Source: Eretmocerus hayati
Lineage: Eukaryota > Arthropoda > Insecta > Hymenoptera > Aphelinidae
DNA: 64,000 bases
Assembly (NCBI GenBank): GCA_029851415.1
Contig: CM056743.1
Location: 21,800,905 to 21,864,904 of the forward strand
Direction of reading: 5' to 3'
This document shows, one piece after another, positions 53,536-64,000 of the stretch (position 1 is the stretch's first letter; every line of letters begins with the position of its first letter). The position numbers and the translations under genes are program-made. The notes below the pieces were generated by a model. It saw nothing but the letters and a program-made list of their open reading frames with translations. It made no database searches and was not told the origin of the DNA.

Positions 53536-55020
53536 GTTTGTATTTTTTGAGAATGCAATTAAAGTGTGATTTTTCTCAGAATATTTCCTCTTTTATACAT
53601 ACTTCCAAGGAATGTTTCAAAATTAGCAATCCAATTCATATTTTTGAAATAATCGCCCTTCATTTTTTATCGAAAACATCGGAGCATCGTGGATGAGTAA
53701 CGGCAGCAATTATCGAATTTAATGTTGAAAGCAGTAGAAATGTTGCTGTGACTCGGTGTCGCAACAAGTAGGTTAGGAAAAATCAATAAAATAAAATAAA
53801 ATTAGACACCAAACCAATACAAATTTACACAAGACACCAACCAATGCAACCGTCATTTTTGCCAATTTTTGCCCAGGTTAAGTGTTCGACAATGTTTAAA
53901 CTGACACTTTTGAGGCTTGTTTCATTCGAATAAGGGGAAGTTGGAGTGGTATATAATAATCAGTGAGTGCGGGGGAGGACTGAGGAGCAGTATATGATAG
54001 GAGGGAGAGTAATATCACACTATAGGGCACAGTATACATATATACATCATAGTACCTAACAGTACCTAACGAAACGTCATCGTTAGCCACATACCTTTAT
54101 ATATCTTGATATATCTCGTATCACTCGGCCTGACTCGGCCCAACTCGGCCCACTCGTATGTCGTTCCGCGGAGTACATCGTCAAAATATTCCTGTATCTT
54201 GTTTTAGCAACCACAAACATTTCTTTTATCAACTGCAACAATATTTTGAAGATCCTCTATCTGTTTTTTCAATAATCCAAAAAGCTCCAATCTTCATTAG
54301 GTATTTTAGTGTACAGATCTCAGTTTCCAGGTCGGTACATTTCTCCCGTGAACCTCAAGATGGTCTTGCTCTCGACGAGTAAGTAGTGCAGCGGTGAATG
54401 TCCTATCCTCTGATGCTATATAGGTACCGCCACCCCACTCCCTCTTTGATATAGTGTATACGTTCAATACATGTATATATATAATGTGACAGATAAATGT
54501 ATGTGTGAGCTACATGCAGCTGCCAGACTCGTCTGCTGATGACTTTTACTACTTTTACATCCTGGATGTGCTTCTCTTTCGGTGATATAGCGGTGCAGCA
54601 AGAATCTTCTTGTATACGATAAAAATATGGGTATGGATTTATAACGGATTTATTGAATTACGTGGAATAGTTATTCGACTTCCTGGTAAATTTGGGTGTG
54701 TATCGTCCTGTTCTTGCGATGCATCGCGATGCTTTGTATAGATATAATCGTAATTATTTTGGGTGTTCCCAGAACTGTTTCGAAGCTAACTCATTTGAGC
54801 TTGTTATAGATAACGACTGTAATTCGGCTGCGGCTTGCCTTCTCGTGAAATCTACACTCTCTGGAAACTTATGTCTCTCAAGTATTGTGAATAATTGCGT
54901 GGGTGTATCGATTGTGTGCTCGAATTGATGGATAGAGTTTTACCCTCCGAGTTTTAGTTTGACATCCTTTTTTGACACATACGTTTCATCTCACGATTCC
55001 TCTCACTTGGATTTTTACAG
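53536..55020. other. Upstream region of the BTB gene
   Basis: AT-rich. Four ACTCGGCC units lie at 54122-54156. A possible 5' UTR exon is bounded by acceptor TTTCCAG (54325-54331) and donor CGA|GTAAGT near 54380. It ends at the acceptor TTTTTACAG at 55012-55020, directly before the BTB start codon, so at least one noncoding 5' exon must exist upstream. Confidence 0.45.
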
Positions 55021-56792
55021 ATGGGCAGTGCTACTCATCAGTTGTATAGTTTATCCTGGGGTGATTTTGGCTCTTCACTAGCTACTGCTGTGCAATTACT
55101 TCGAGGACACGGTGATCTCGTCGACGTTACTCTAGCAGCTGGTGGTAAAAAATTTTCAGCGCACAAGATTGTTCTCTGCGCAGCTAGTCCTTTTCTTCTC
55201 GAAATACTCAAGGTATGCACAGATTATCATTAAGTTTCAAATGTGTACCTTTCGCTGAAATTGATTGTTTCTCATTACTCTCTGAGTCATTTCATAAATT
55301 TTGCTTAATTGGCAAACATCAGGGCAAGCTCGATTACGATTAACATCATTCTAGACCATCTACAATGACCCTATAAGAGCTGTGAATAATGAAAATTTGA
55401 AGAATCAATTGTTTTTTGATTCCAATATTTCTTTTTATTCAGAGCACACCATGTCAGCATCCAGTTGTTATGCTAGCAGGTATTGAAGCTGAGGATTTGG
55501 AAGCTATTTTAGAATTTGTGTACCAAGGAGAAGTCAAAGTGGATCCATCACAGTTACCCTCCCTGCTGCAGGCAGCTCACTGCCTCAGCATTCATGGTTT
55601 GACACCACCTACCATCATGACTGATGTAACTATTTTGTTGCACACCTTAGACTGTTCGTTCAACTCAAACTAATTGCTCTAACTATTGACTTTTTACAAT
55701 TTCAGAAAGGTATTGAGCTCCAACCCCCATCAATATCCAACTGTCATGAGAACAATTTGTCTAAAGAGACCATAGATACATACCTCTCTCAGCGTCGAAA
55801 GAAGAAGAAGAAGAAGTCATCCGGTGGTGGTAAATGGCCTAAAAGTGACTACCAAACTAGTCTAGATACACGCTCACTCTCTGAGCATTCAGATGACAAC
55901 CGATCTATTCACTACGGACATAAGAGTGATGACAGCCACCTTAATGATGAAGGTAAGACTTGATTGCTGTTGATATTCCTTTAAACTTGTGTTCTGTGTC
56001 CGATATTTTCTTAGTTTTTGTATCTACTTGATTGAGCACGGACACAAGCACAACCATCGAATGGGTTGAACTGCATATGAAATATAATTAACCAGTAGAG
56101 CTGTAAAAATTGGCGTGACTAATCTTCTTATTGAAAGTGCCAGTTCAGCCCTCAGTATGGTAATATTGTGGTTGTGTCTGTTAACAGCAAAAGAACAGGC
56201 GGATCACGTAAATCATCACTTGTCGTCGCCACTGCCGCAACACCCGTTAGTGCATCCAGTCATCGAACACAATCCAACAGCCCTCATATCTGATCATGAC
56301 GCTGAGCCTCATCTGCATAATTTGATGCCGATGCAACCGTATTCTCCTCTACAAATACCACAATATCCAGGGACCATTCAGAGTGTACCATACACACCAC
56401 CACCAAGTACTCTTGCTGCACAACCTCCGGCTCCGCCTGCTCCAACTTCACCCACGACATCAACCTCCTCTACAACAAAAATACGAGGGGCTTCCGATTG
56501 TCCAGGTGTCTGTCCATTGTGTGGCTCGACTCTCCGGCAAGCCAGAAATTTACGTCGACACTTGCTCTCATCGTGCAAGTATCGTTTTACGGCAAATCCA
56601 AATCAACAGATGATGTCGGGATCTATGTCTATCGAGGTCAAGCCTGAAATCAATCTTGCCGATTATCCTGAAAGTGGTGGCAGTAGTTGTGAGCAGATTG
56701 TTTGTAATCCCAGCCCTTTACCATCTCCATCACCACAAGGAGCCAATATTGTCTCACCACACAGCATCTCGTCTCCGACAGTGGCCAGATGA
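55021..56792 (+). CDS. BTB-domain zinc-finger protein, isoform A (C2HC finger)
   Basis: Four exons agree in phase: 55021-55212, 55443-55625, 55706-55952 and 56188-56792. They encode 408 residues. Residues 1-120 are an insect-type BTB/POZ domain (QLYSLSWGDFGSSL, GDLVDVTLAAGGKKFSAHK, LEAILEFVYQGEVKV, LLQAAHCLSIHGL). A Lys-rich segment (QRRKKKKKKSS) follows. The terminal exon is His/Pro-rich and holds one finger at about 316-337 with ligands Cys-X2-Cys-X12-His-X4-Cys. BTB domains of this group dimerise, and the proteins are nuclear transcription or chromatin regulators (lola, mod(mdg4) and broad relatives). I do not recognise a specific orthologue. Confidence 0.85.
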
Positions 56793-59333
56793 AAAAAGGA
56801 GAAGACCAGGCTCAAGATCAAGTCAAAAGTTATCAAGTGAATTGATATTCTCGTCTTGATCCTGGTTCATCTAACGTAATACGTTCACGTGAAGATCAAG
56901 AATGTATAGACTGAGAAGATTGTTCAAATTCTGTCAAGTACTTATGCAGCGATACATGATTATTTTATATATTTAATACTTAAAAACTTGTATTATCAAC
57001 AACTAATCTGTGGCAAAATTGAGACTGGTTTAATTAGGTGTTTCAGAGCTCTATATGATGTAGTTTTGATTGTAGAGTGTACTTAGTGTTGGTTTCTCGA
57101 AATAATTACGCATCTATTACCCCTTCCGAGGATGTACTAGAAGCGATTACAAGTAATCTTGTCGATATCTCCAGCTGTTGTACAGAAATCCTTATGTACA
57201 GTCAGATTTCATTCTAGAAAACAAAAATCTTATATGTCTTCGACGAAATGCAAACGATAAAATGACTTATATATTAGAGTAAATAAGGGATTTTGAGGTG
57301 TGAATGAAAAAACTGATCTATCCGTGTTTGTATAAAAGGTTCTTCCGTCTTTATTTTATTACATGGTACATCAATGTGTCTGTCAATAGTTTCACGTATC
57401 AAATATTCTTCCGAAATCGTAATTTGATTTCCGATCAGCTTTCAGCTGATATTCACATAGTCTCGTCAAAAAGCTAGGATAATTTAATTGTAGTTCCATG
57501 AGTCAACAGTATACTGTTCATATTGTAAGTCAGATTTATCAATTGTAAAAAAATGTTAATAAAACGACTGTATCTGTGTAAACAAGAAGATGATGTCCAT
57601 TAATTGATCATTCTCTTATTCAGATTGTTTTTAAGATGTGCATTGAGCTCAAAGCGCTTTTTTCGTCATCTCATTTCAGATTCCAATTCAAAATCGAGAA
57701 CGTTGTCCGATCAACCTACAGCTTGCCCTTTGTGTGGTGCTGTAATACGTCAGTCTCGGAATTTGAGACGGCATTTGGAACTTTTACATTTTGGAGCTGG
57801 TTCTGGGGGTAAATCTGGATCACGAATCAAGAAAGAATCGGTCGAGAAGGAACTGTCAAAAACTTTGACTTTGAAGAACAGTCACACTCCTAAATCCGAT
57901 GCTGTGACCGATTCCACAATGTCTTCCTTGAATTTGAGCTCACCAATCAATTCAAATACCTCTCACGCGATTCCTCCAGGTAAACTTACACGCAACTCAT
58001 TCTGTTTTAACGTTTAGTGTTTCAATTCACGAGAGTCCTCAGCAAACATTGCCACGAGAATCCAAGTATATTTTCAAATAGATTGCTCAGATACAGTGAT
58101 ATAGCTGGAATAATCGATGGTAACTGTCTTGGATAAGGATGTTTACCAATATCGCTTGACCAGTTTTTCAGTTTTTCTGTCGTGCAGATTCGAGTTTTCA
58201 AATTGAAATACAGATCGTGGTCATGTCTGTCTCATAAAACTTTCAAGCAGCAGAGTGTGCCGTCTTCGGTCAACACTCGACCGAATTTCAGCCCAAATAT
58301 TCATATTTTGCCCTGATGAAGAACACACTCATTTTTGCCGTTGATATTCATCTCAGTTTCCTCAAAAAACTGTGAACATGCATGGGAAGTGAGACATTTT
58401 TATTCAAAATGAGATCTTTTTATATTTCAAACTGATAATTTACAACAATTAACAAAATGGTGCCTCGCAATCGTTTTTCAGAGATAAAAGTTTATATATA
58501 CAACAAAAAAAATTATTTCTCGATGGCAACTTTTAACACGTTCGCTGCGGGGACGATTTTTCGTATTTTATTCCGGTCATGAATTGGACTCCCGTATTCT
58601 GGCTAATATGTCTGTATGGGAGCAAATTCTTTCTTACCTCGTTGTTTATGCCCTAGGCGAAGTAAATTACCTTGAAAAATTCTTATTGGGGATATTTTTC
58701 GAATCATCACGGGCTGGTGAAGATTGAAAAATGAAAAGTCGCGGGGCCCACCGGTGGGTCCCACCGCAGTGAACGTGTTAAATTACCGAAAAGGTTACCA
58801 GATCAAAAGGATCGTTCTGCTTACACGGATATATTGCTGATCAAGTATTTCCAATCGACTGACAACATTAACAGGCGATTGAAAAATTGACGCATCATCG
58901 ACATGCACACAAAATTTATCAACATTGGTTATAGTTACGAAAGATATGAATGATGAAAATCTACATTCAATGACGTTCGTTTATAGGTCCATTTGCTCTG
59001 TCGAGCACGAGCACTTCTGGCTACACAGAGCACCTAGGGCACGATCACAACCAGAGTCACAATAATCTGACCAATCTTCCACTCTCGTATCCACCAGTGC
59101 CATCGTCCTGTCCATCGATTCCCACTGCATCGCTCAACAATGGGCTTTATTCATCAGATAGTGCAAGTATGCTTAGTTGCTTGCTACCAACTTTGCCATC
59201 GTTGCCTTCTTTATCATCGCCACACGATGTTTTTCGTCATTCAGAATTTTTCCGAGCAAGTATAGGACTTCCACAGGACTCGTCTAGGGAACAACTTACT
59301 GGTAGATATTCGCAAAGGACTCATGTCTCATGA
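55021..59333 (+). CDS. BTB-domain zinc-finger protein, isoform B (C2H2 finger)
   Basis: The same first three exons can splice from 55952 to 57680-57979 and then 58987-59333. This gives 422 residues, and all junctions agree in phase 1. The alternative finger at about 223-244 (CPLCG, RNLRRH) has ligands Cys-X2-Cys-X12-His-X4-His. It resembles the isoform A finger, so the two exons probably arose by duplication. The tail is Ser/Pro-rich (YPPVPSSCPSIPT). Because exon A ends in a stop codon, the two ends are mutually exclusive. The intron 57980-58986 carries a piggyBac-like MITE. Confidence 0.8.
56793..57679. other. 3' UTR of BTB isoform A and intron to exon B
   Basis: AT-rich and noncoding. It contains the AATAAA at 57558 and ends at the acceptor TTTCAG before 57680. 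Confidence 0.6.
57558..57563 (+). terminator. Candidate poly(A) signal of BTB isoform A
   Basis: AATAAA 766 bp after the isoform A stop and upstream of the isoform B exon. Confidence 0.4.
58537..58777. mobile_element. 241-bp piggyBac-like MITE
   Basis: TTAA (58533-58536) then CACGTTCGCTGCGG opens it. CCGCAGTGAACGTG then TTAA (58778-58781) closes it. A further palindrome GGGCCCACCGGTGGGTCCC lies near the right end. It sits in the BTB isoform B intron. Confidence 0.8.
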
Positions 59334-59800
59334 TGAGAATTTGATTCACGCTTTGGAGCGTGAACAGGAGCTGCTTCGATATCACTGTAATTATACGCTG
59401 ATGAGTGGAAAAATATTCTTGAGATCGTTATATGACGAGTGACAAATTTATTGTAGCTTGAAAGCTTTTTTATATTTAGATATTTGTAGTCATGTAGGAA
59501 TTCTTACATTCTTTCTTATGTATCGATTGGATAAAAATATGTAAAGTATTTTAAAGTGATGAAATCCCAATGATACACGTTTGTAGGTATAAGTTGATGA
59601 TTAGATTGTAGATTGGCTTGACAGCTCACAGGATCAGTTTTTGGCAATTAGAATGTAATTTTTTATATGAGTATGACTCATTTTTGCATAAAATGATTCA
59701 AATAATGAAATTTCGGAGCCAGTTTGTGTAGGCTTGAATACGAGCAGCTTTTAAATGAAGGAAGTATACTTAATGTATGATGTACCTTGCAAAAATATAC
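59334..59800. other. Convergent region between the BTB gene and the minus-strand gene
   Basis: 3' UTRs of two converging genes; nothing else seen. Confidence 0.6.
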
Positions 59801-62800
59801 TCAGATTATAAGATTTAATTCTTCATTTTTTAGGCGCCTATGTCGGACTGTAAAAGGCCAACTCCTCTTTGATATATTTTCCAATTTTCCGTTCAATAGA
59901 TTCAGAAGGTCGTCCAGATATCTCAGCTCATTCACTTCATTCCTCAGCTTCCTAGTATCATCTAAGAGATGATCAAGTTTCTGTTCTTCTCTCTATGGAA
60001 AAAGATGTTTCCGATCATTGGACGATCTGAATCGACTAGCTGACAAATCGTTCGTTAAGGTGTAATTTTTCAATTTTTGGACTGTCATATTTTCTTCTGG
60101 CATAATAACCATCCTCTATCAATTGAATCCAAATGGACATTGAAAAAAATGGCGTATCATTCTGAGCTCTATCTTGACTATGAGTCAAATACGCAACGAC
60201 GGTTATTTGAAGATCATTTATATATGAGTCTTGTATCGATGGAATGAACATCAAAAGCTTACTTTCAGCTCATCGTGTCGATCGGACGTCCGTGTGACAA
60301 AACAAAAAAATTTCCGTCAAGATATAATAAGTGACTATAATACAAAATGAATTATCAAGGTCTTACCGAAAAATCTGCTCGTAGCACGGCAAGATCGTCA
60401 ACGATGGAACCATTTGAATCACGCAAACCGCGTAACCGTTTTCCTAATGGTTCAAGGTTTACAGGGCTGCCTTCAGAAATATGCAGATCCTCGTTCGTCT
60501 TCGTTACAGTACCAGTAGCCCCATCAGTCTTTCTCGATGCACTACTACAGCCGTTTTGTTCGTCAAGAAACATATCGTCCTAGAATTTCACAACAGTTTA
60601 TTATTTTTCAAAAAATGCGCTTTTCCTTAGTTACAAGTGAGCACTTTTCAGCAAAATATCACGGAGATCTCTTAATTTTGGTTTCAGTTTGAGTAGACAT
60701 GGAGATCAATACCTCGTCAGCCAAAGACAGGTAAACTAGTTTTACGGGAATGGATTTTCGTACCTATATAACAGATGATCGTTATTTGAATTTTGAGATT
60801 AGAAATAACTCTTATTAGATAACTCCTAATGAGTCCCATTTTAGAAAATCATAGTTCTCATACCTGAACCCTGAAGCCGTTCTGGATTTCGTCGGTGACC
60901 GGAAGTTGCTCTGACCTCGATTCTGCATGCATTTGATTACTCGAATGCAACTGTTGAGGATCTACGAAATCGCTGCAACTTTTACTTGGACAATTTGCAT
61001 CGTTTTCTCGTTCTGATTTGATCTGGCACTGTTTCACACGACAAAAGCTCCCAGTATCTCTTTGGTCATCTGCAAGAAGATTTGAAATATCTATCATCAT
61101 CAGTAGCGTGGGTTACCTGAACCAAGGGCAAACGTACCAAGAGCTAGCTCAGATGTAGAACGAATATGACATCCGCAACTTGTGTTTGACAATCTTCTCA
61201 AGATCTGATCATTGAATTTGATGCGTGCCTCGTAAGATTCATCCTGAACATTGACTTTCTTGCTATGATGAAGGCAATGACAGCAACAAGAATTTATACT
61301 CTCTCCATTGGGTGTATCTAAATTTTTCGATTGTATTGACCTCGAAGGAGTTCTAATTGTTGGTCTTCCAAGTTCTGTATCGTGTAGAAAAGCTCCTTTT
61401 TCAAGCAACGCTTCCAAATCAGCTGCACCTGTGTTTATCAATTTAGTACAGTAGCTAGCAGTTGGGTACACCTTTTTGCAAATCCTCATTTTTTTAATTC
61501 AGAATCTGGGATTGATGGGAGTGATTAGCTCTGGTTGGTAGACGAAGAGACGTATATTTTAGCTTATTTTGAGGACGATGAAGTTGTTATAAATAATCAA
61601 AAAGGCGAACCGCAATAAATAAGGCGTTGAAAAAGATTTTCATTCTCATCGATAACAAGATTTTTTCCCGGGGGATAGCTCAAGTATTCCAAATGGAATA
61701 ATTCGGAGAAGATTTCGGAGAAGAAGGAAGAATGCTTTCGTTATGATATTCAAGTTCAAAGAGCGGGAAATATGAAAATTTATAGAAAGTCTAATGGCTT
61801 TAATTTCAGCTTACCGGCCCGATCGTCATTACGATTAACACCCAGAGGTCGTTTTCCTTCTACTTCTGTACACTGATCATCTGAAGTTTGTCTACAACTT
61901 TTTTGTAATGGACGGTGCAGATGGACAAGCTGAGAACGACAGCAACAACAACAGCAAGAACAGGCAAAAATCTGAGCTTCAATATCTGCTGTATTTCGAG
62001 GTGAAGATGATCTCGGAACTAAAATTCGAAAATCGTTGCTTTTGACTAGCCGTTCAGGAGTATAACACAATCCCGATGTTAGGGATTTCTGTTTTTTGAT
62101 TTCTGATACACCATTGGATCCGTCATCGTCAAAACCACTATCACGACGTTCACGTCCATGTAATAATGAGATTTCTTCGTGAACTTTTGATGCTGCCTGA
62201 ACTTGAGTGGTCGTCGATGTTTTTATTGGCCCATTTCCATCGGTTTGATTTACTGTATTATCTGAGCAAGAGCCAATTTTTTGTATTCCAACATCGGCAT
62301 CAGGTGTATTAGAACTTTCATCGGAGGATAGGGGAAATTCCTAATATGAAGAAATATCTATGATACAATTGATTCATTATGAGTTCAGGTTATTGTGCAG
62401 GATTGAGACGAGGATGCAAGAAAAATATCGGATACTTTGCATCAGAGTTGCAGATTTATTAAGCTTGCTTTGAAAACTTCGTGAATATTTGAATATCCCG
62501 GCATGCAGATCGGTACATTCAGATTCTAAAAATTTACTTATATTGAGATGATGCGACCAAAAAATACTAGATACCTGTGAGTCGGCTCCAATCCACCATC
62601 CAAAACAATTATCTTCTAGACCTCGTGGATGCATGTTTTCAATATCAAGAAGAGAGAATCCCTTCGATGAATTTGATATCGCCCATGGAATTCTAAAACA
62701 GAAAATAATTCATCATACCTTAATTATTATTCACGATCCCATGAGTAAGGATTGAAAACTCAAAATTGCAAGGTCTGATCAATTTTACCTGCTAAGTACT

Positions 62801-62959
62801 CATGGAAATTAAGATCAAATAGTTCGTTTTTTATCCAATTTCGTACAAATTGATTTTTTTCTAGATAAAATCTGCTCTTCGAGATGGACCAAGAGAAAAA
62901 TTGACTATCCCAAAAATGCTCATCATCGTATGCAAATTTTTTGTAAGAATAGTATATTA
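59801..62959 (-). CDS. Unrecognised protein with cysteine clusters and C-terminal coiled coil (5' incomplete)
   Basis: Exons on the minus strand: about 62789-62959, then 62575-62692, 61815-62340, 61117-61428, 60864-61069, 60367-60579 and 59801-59992. The last six agree in phase and encode about 521 residues. From the N-terminal side: an aromatic-rich segment (DEHFWDSQFFSWS, FVRNWIKNELFDL), HPRGLEDNCFGWWIG, an acidic ERRDSGFDDD stretch, and a cysteine run (FACSCCCCCC). A second cluster follows (NSCCCHCLHHSKK with SCGCH). The C-terminal exon is a coiled coil (EEQKLDHLLDDTRKLRNEVN) ending in KRSWPFTVRHRRLK. I do not recognise the family. The first junction does not close: the strong donor at 62788 leaves phase 1, but exon 62692 needs phase 2. 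A weaker GT at 62799 would fit. No start codon is assigned. Confidence 0.65.
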
Positions 62960-64000
62960 CTGAGACTTTTTACAATTAAAAATGTGCCAATCTCATTGCA
63001 AAGATTCGTTTCCTCGTCCTGATTTATACAAAGTCATAAAACGTCGCACATCTCATAATCAGAACCACTATCATGAAATATATCTATTCATCCTTATACT
63101 ATGCTTGTTCATTCCTATCAATCGCATAGCATATATGTAGAATCTGTATAATGTTCGTCAGAATATGCAAACGAATTTGATTTCAACCGTCCGCAAGACT
63201 TTTTTGCTGTATGTATGGAACAACTAATAATCATACTCTCCTTGAGATTCTCACAATCTTATTACGCAAGAGCGTAATAACCCAACATTAAATCAAGACT
63301 AACTAGAAATCAGTTTGGAAGATGAAAAGTGATTAATTGTTTTCAGCGTGGACTATTGAATACGACAAATAACAATATAATCTCAATTCAAGACTATCAG
63401 TGAATCGAAACTTGATCTATCATAAGAATCAGTAAATGTGAGATTGTGTAATTTCGAATGACAAGTATGGGTAGGTGTACCAAAAAAATTTCCAGCTTTT
63501 TGCAAAACTGGATATTTTTATAGGCGGAATCACTATTTGGGATTATAATGTGTAATCTGAGTATACAACTGAAGTGAGAACTTTGATTTCAAACAAGATT
63601 AGATTAACAGCTTTATTTTATTGAATGGAGATTGTATAGTTACGAAAAAGATTACTTTATTTGATAGAAAATGAGACCGAACAAAACGATATTTCTCGCG
63701 CGATAAATGGAGGAACTCCGATTTCAGAAAAGAGTTGGGGAAAAGAAATTCTGAAAAAACCGACCGATGAGCTTTCAGTTTGTATCCTATTGTGAAATTT
63801 TGGATCTGACCGATGTTTTAGATGATTCAATAAAATTTATGAATTTGAAAGACGAATTGAAGAATTTCGGAGAGAAGAGTCGTGATTTTGGGATACCTGC
63901 ATATACGTCTTCTTGGATCCCTTCAAAAGGTCAACTTCCATAAGTATTAATCTGAAACATGATTTTGTGAAATGTGGCTTTCTATCTTGACTTTGTTAGT
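62960..64000. other. Upstream part of the minus-strand gene
   Basis: AT-rich. One candidate exon on the minus strand is 63897-63951 (acceptor GTTTCAG, donor GCAG|GTATCC), open and with an ATG at 63941 (MEVDLLKGSKKTYMQ). Its phase 0 end does not join the exon at 62959 directly, so another exon would be needed between them. Confidence 0.35.

Overview
The window is a stretch of AT-rich animal nuclear DNA, almost certainly from an insect. The genes have many short GT-AG introns, and the proteins are typical arthropod ones: a CLIP-domain serine protease, a BTB protein with alternatively spliced zinc-finger exons, an Arkadia-type RING ligase and a lipase maturation factor. The protease most resembles Hymenoptera venom/clotting-type CLIP proteases, so a hymenopteran is a reasonable but unproven guess. 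All exon models below were read by eye from open frames, splice sites and phase agreement. Identities rest on recognising conserved motifs, not on a database search.

Layout. 1-4201 lies within or upstream of the 5' part of the first gene and holds a 2.8 kb element with about 398-bp terminal inverted repeats (TIRs). 4202-6439 (+) is the 3' part of a Myb-repeat SNAPC4-like gene. 7604-12897 (-) is lipase maturation factor 2 in ten exons. Head to head with it, 13536-14099 (+) is ALG13. 14923-18035 (-) is the succinyl-CoA ligase alpha subunit in seven exons. 19454-20341 is a Mutator-like long-TIR element with a 9-bp direct repeat at its ends. 21547-26346 (+) is an RNF111/Arkadia-type E3 ligase. 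A TATA/initiator promoter at 29264 and a noncoding exon probably start the CLIP protease gene, whose coding exons lie at 39042-46085 (+). The intervening 9.7 kb intron is rich in repeats.

From 46 to 53.5 kb the window is a repeat-rich intergenic zone: several MITEs, a pair of related elements in opposite orientation around a 0.5 kb GA tract, and an orphan core promoter. 55021-59333 (+) is a BTB gene with two alternative 3' ends, each carrying one zinc finger. 59801-62959 (-) is an unrecognised gene with cysteine clusters and a C-terminal coiled coil. Its 5' end probably lies beyond the window.

The genes serve unrelated housekeeping or signalling roles: snRNA transcription, ER protein maturation, N-glycosylation, the TCA cycle, ubiquitin/SUMO signalling, proteolytic cascades and transcription control. 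They do not form a functional cluster. The most distinctive feature is the density and variety of small nonautonomous DNA transposons. Their target-site duplications suggest several superfamilies: Mutator-like, piggyBac-like, PIF/Harbinger-like, and TA-targeting pogo/Tc1 types.
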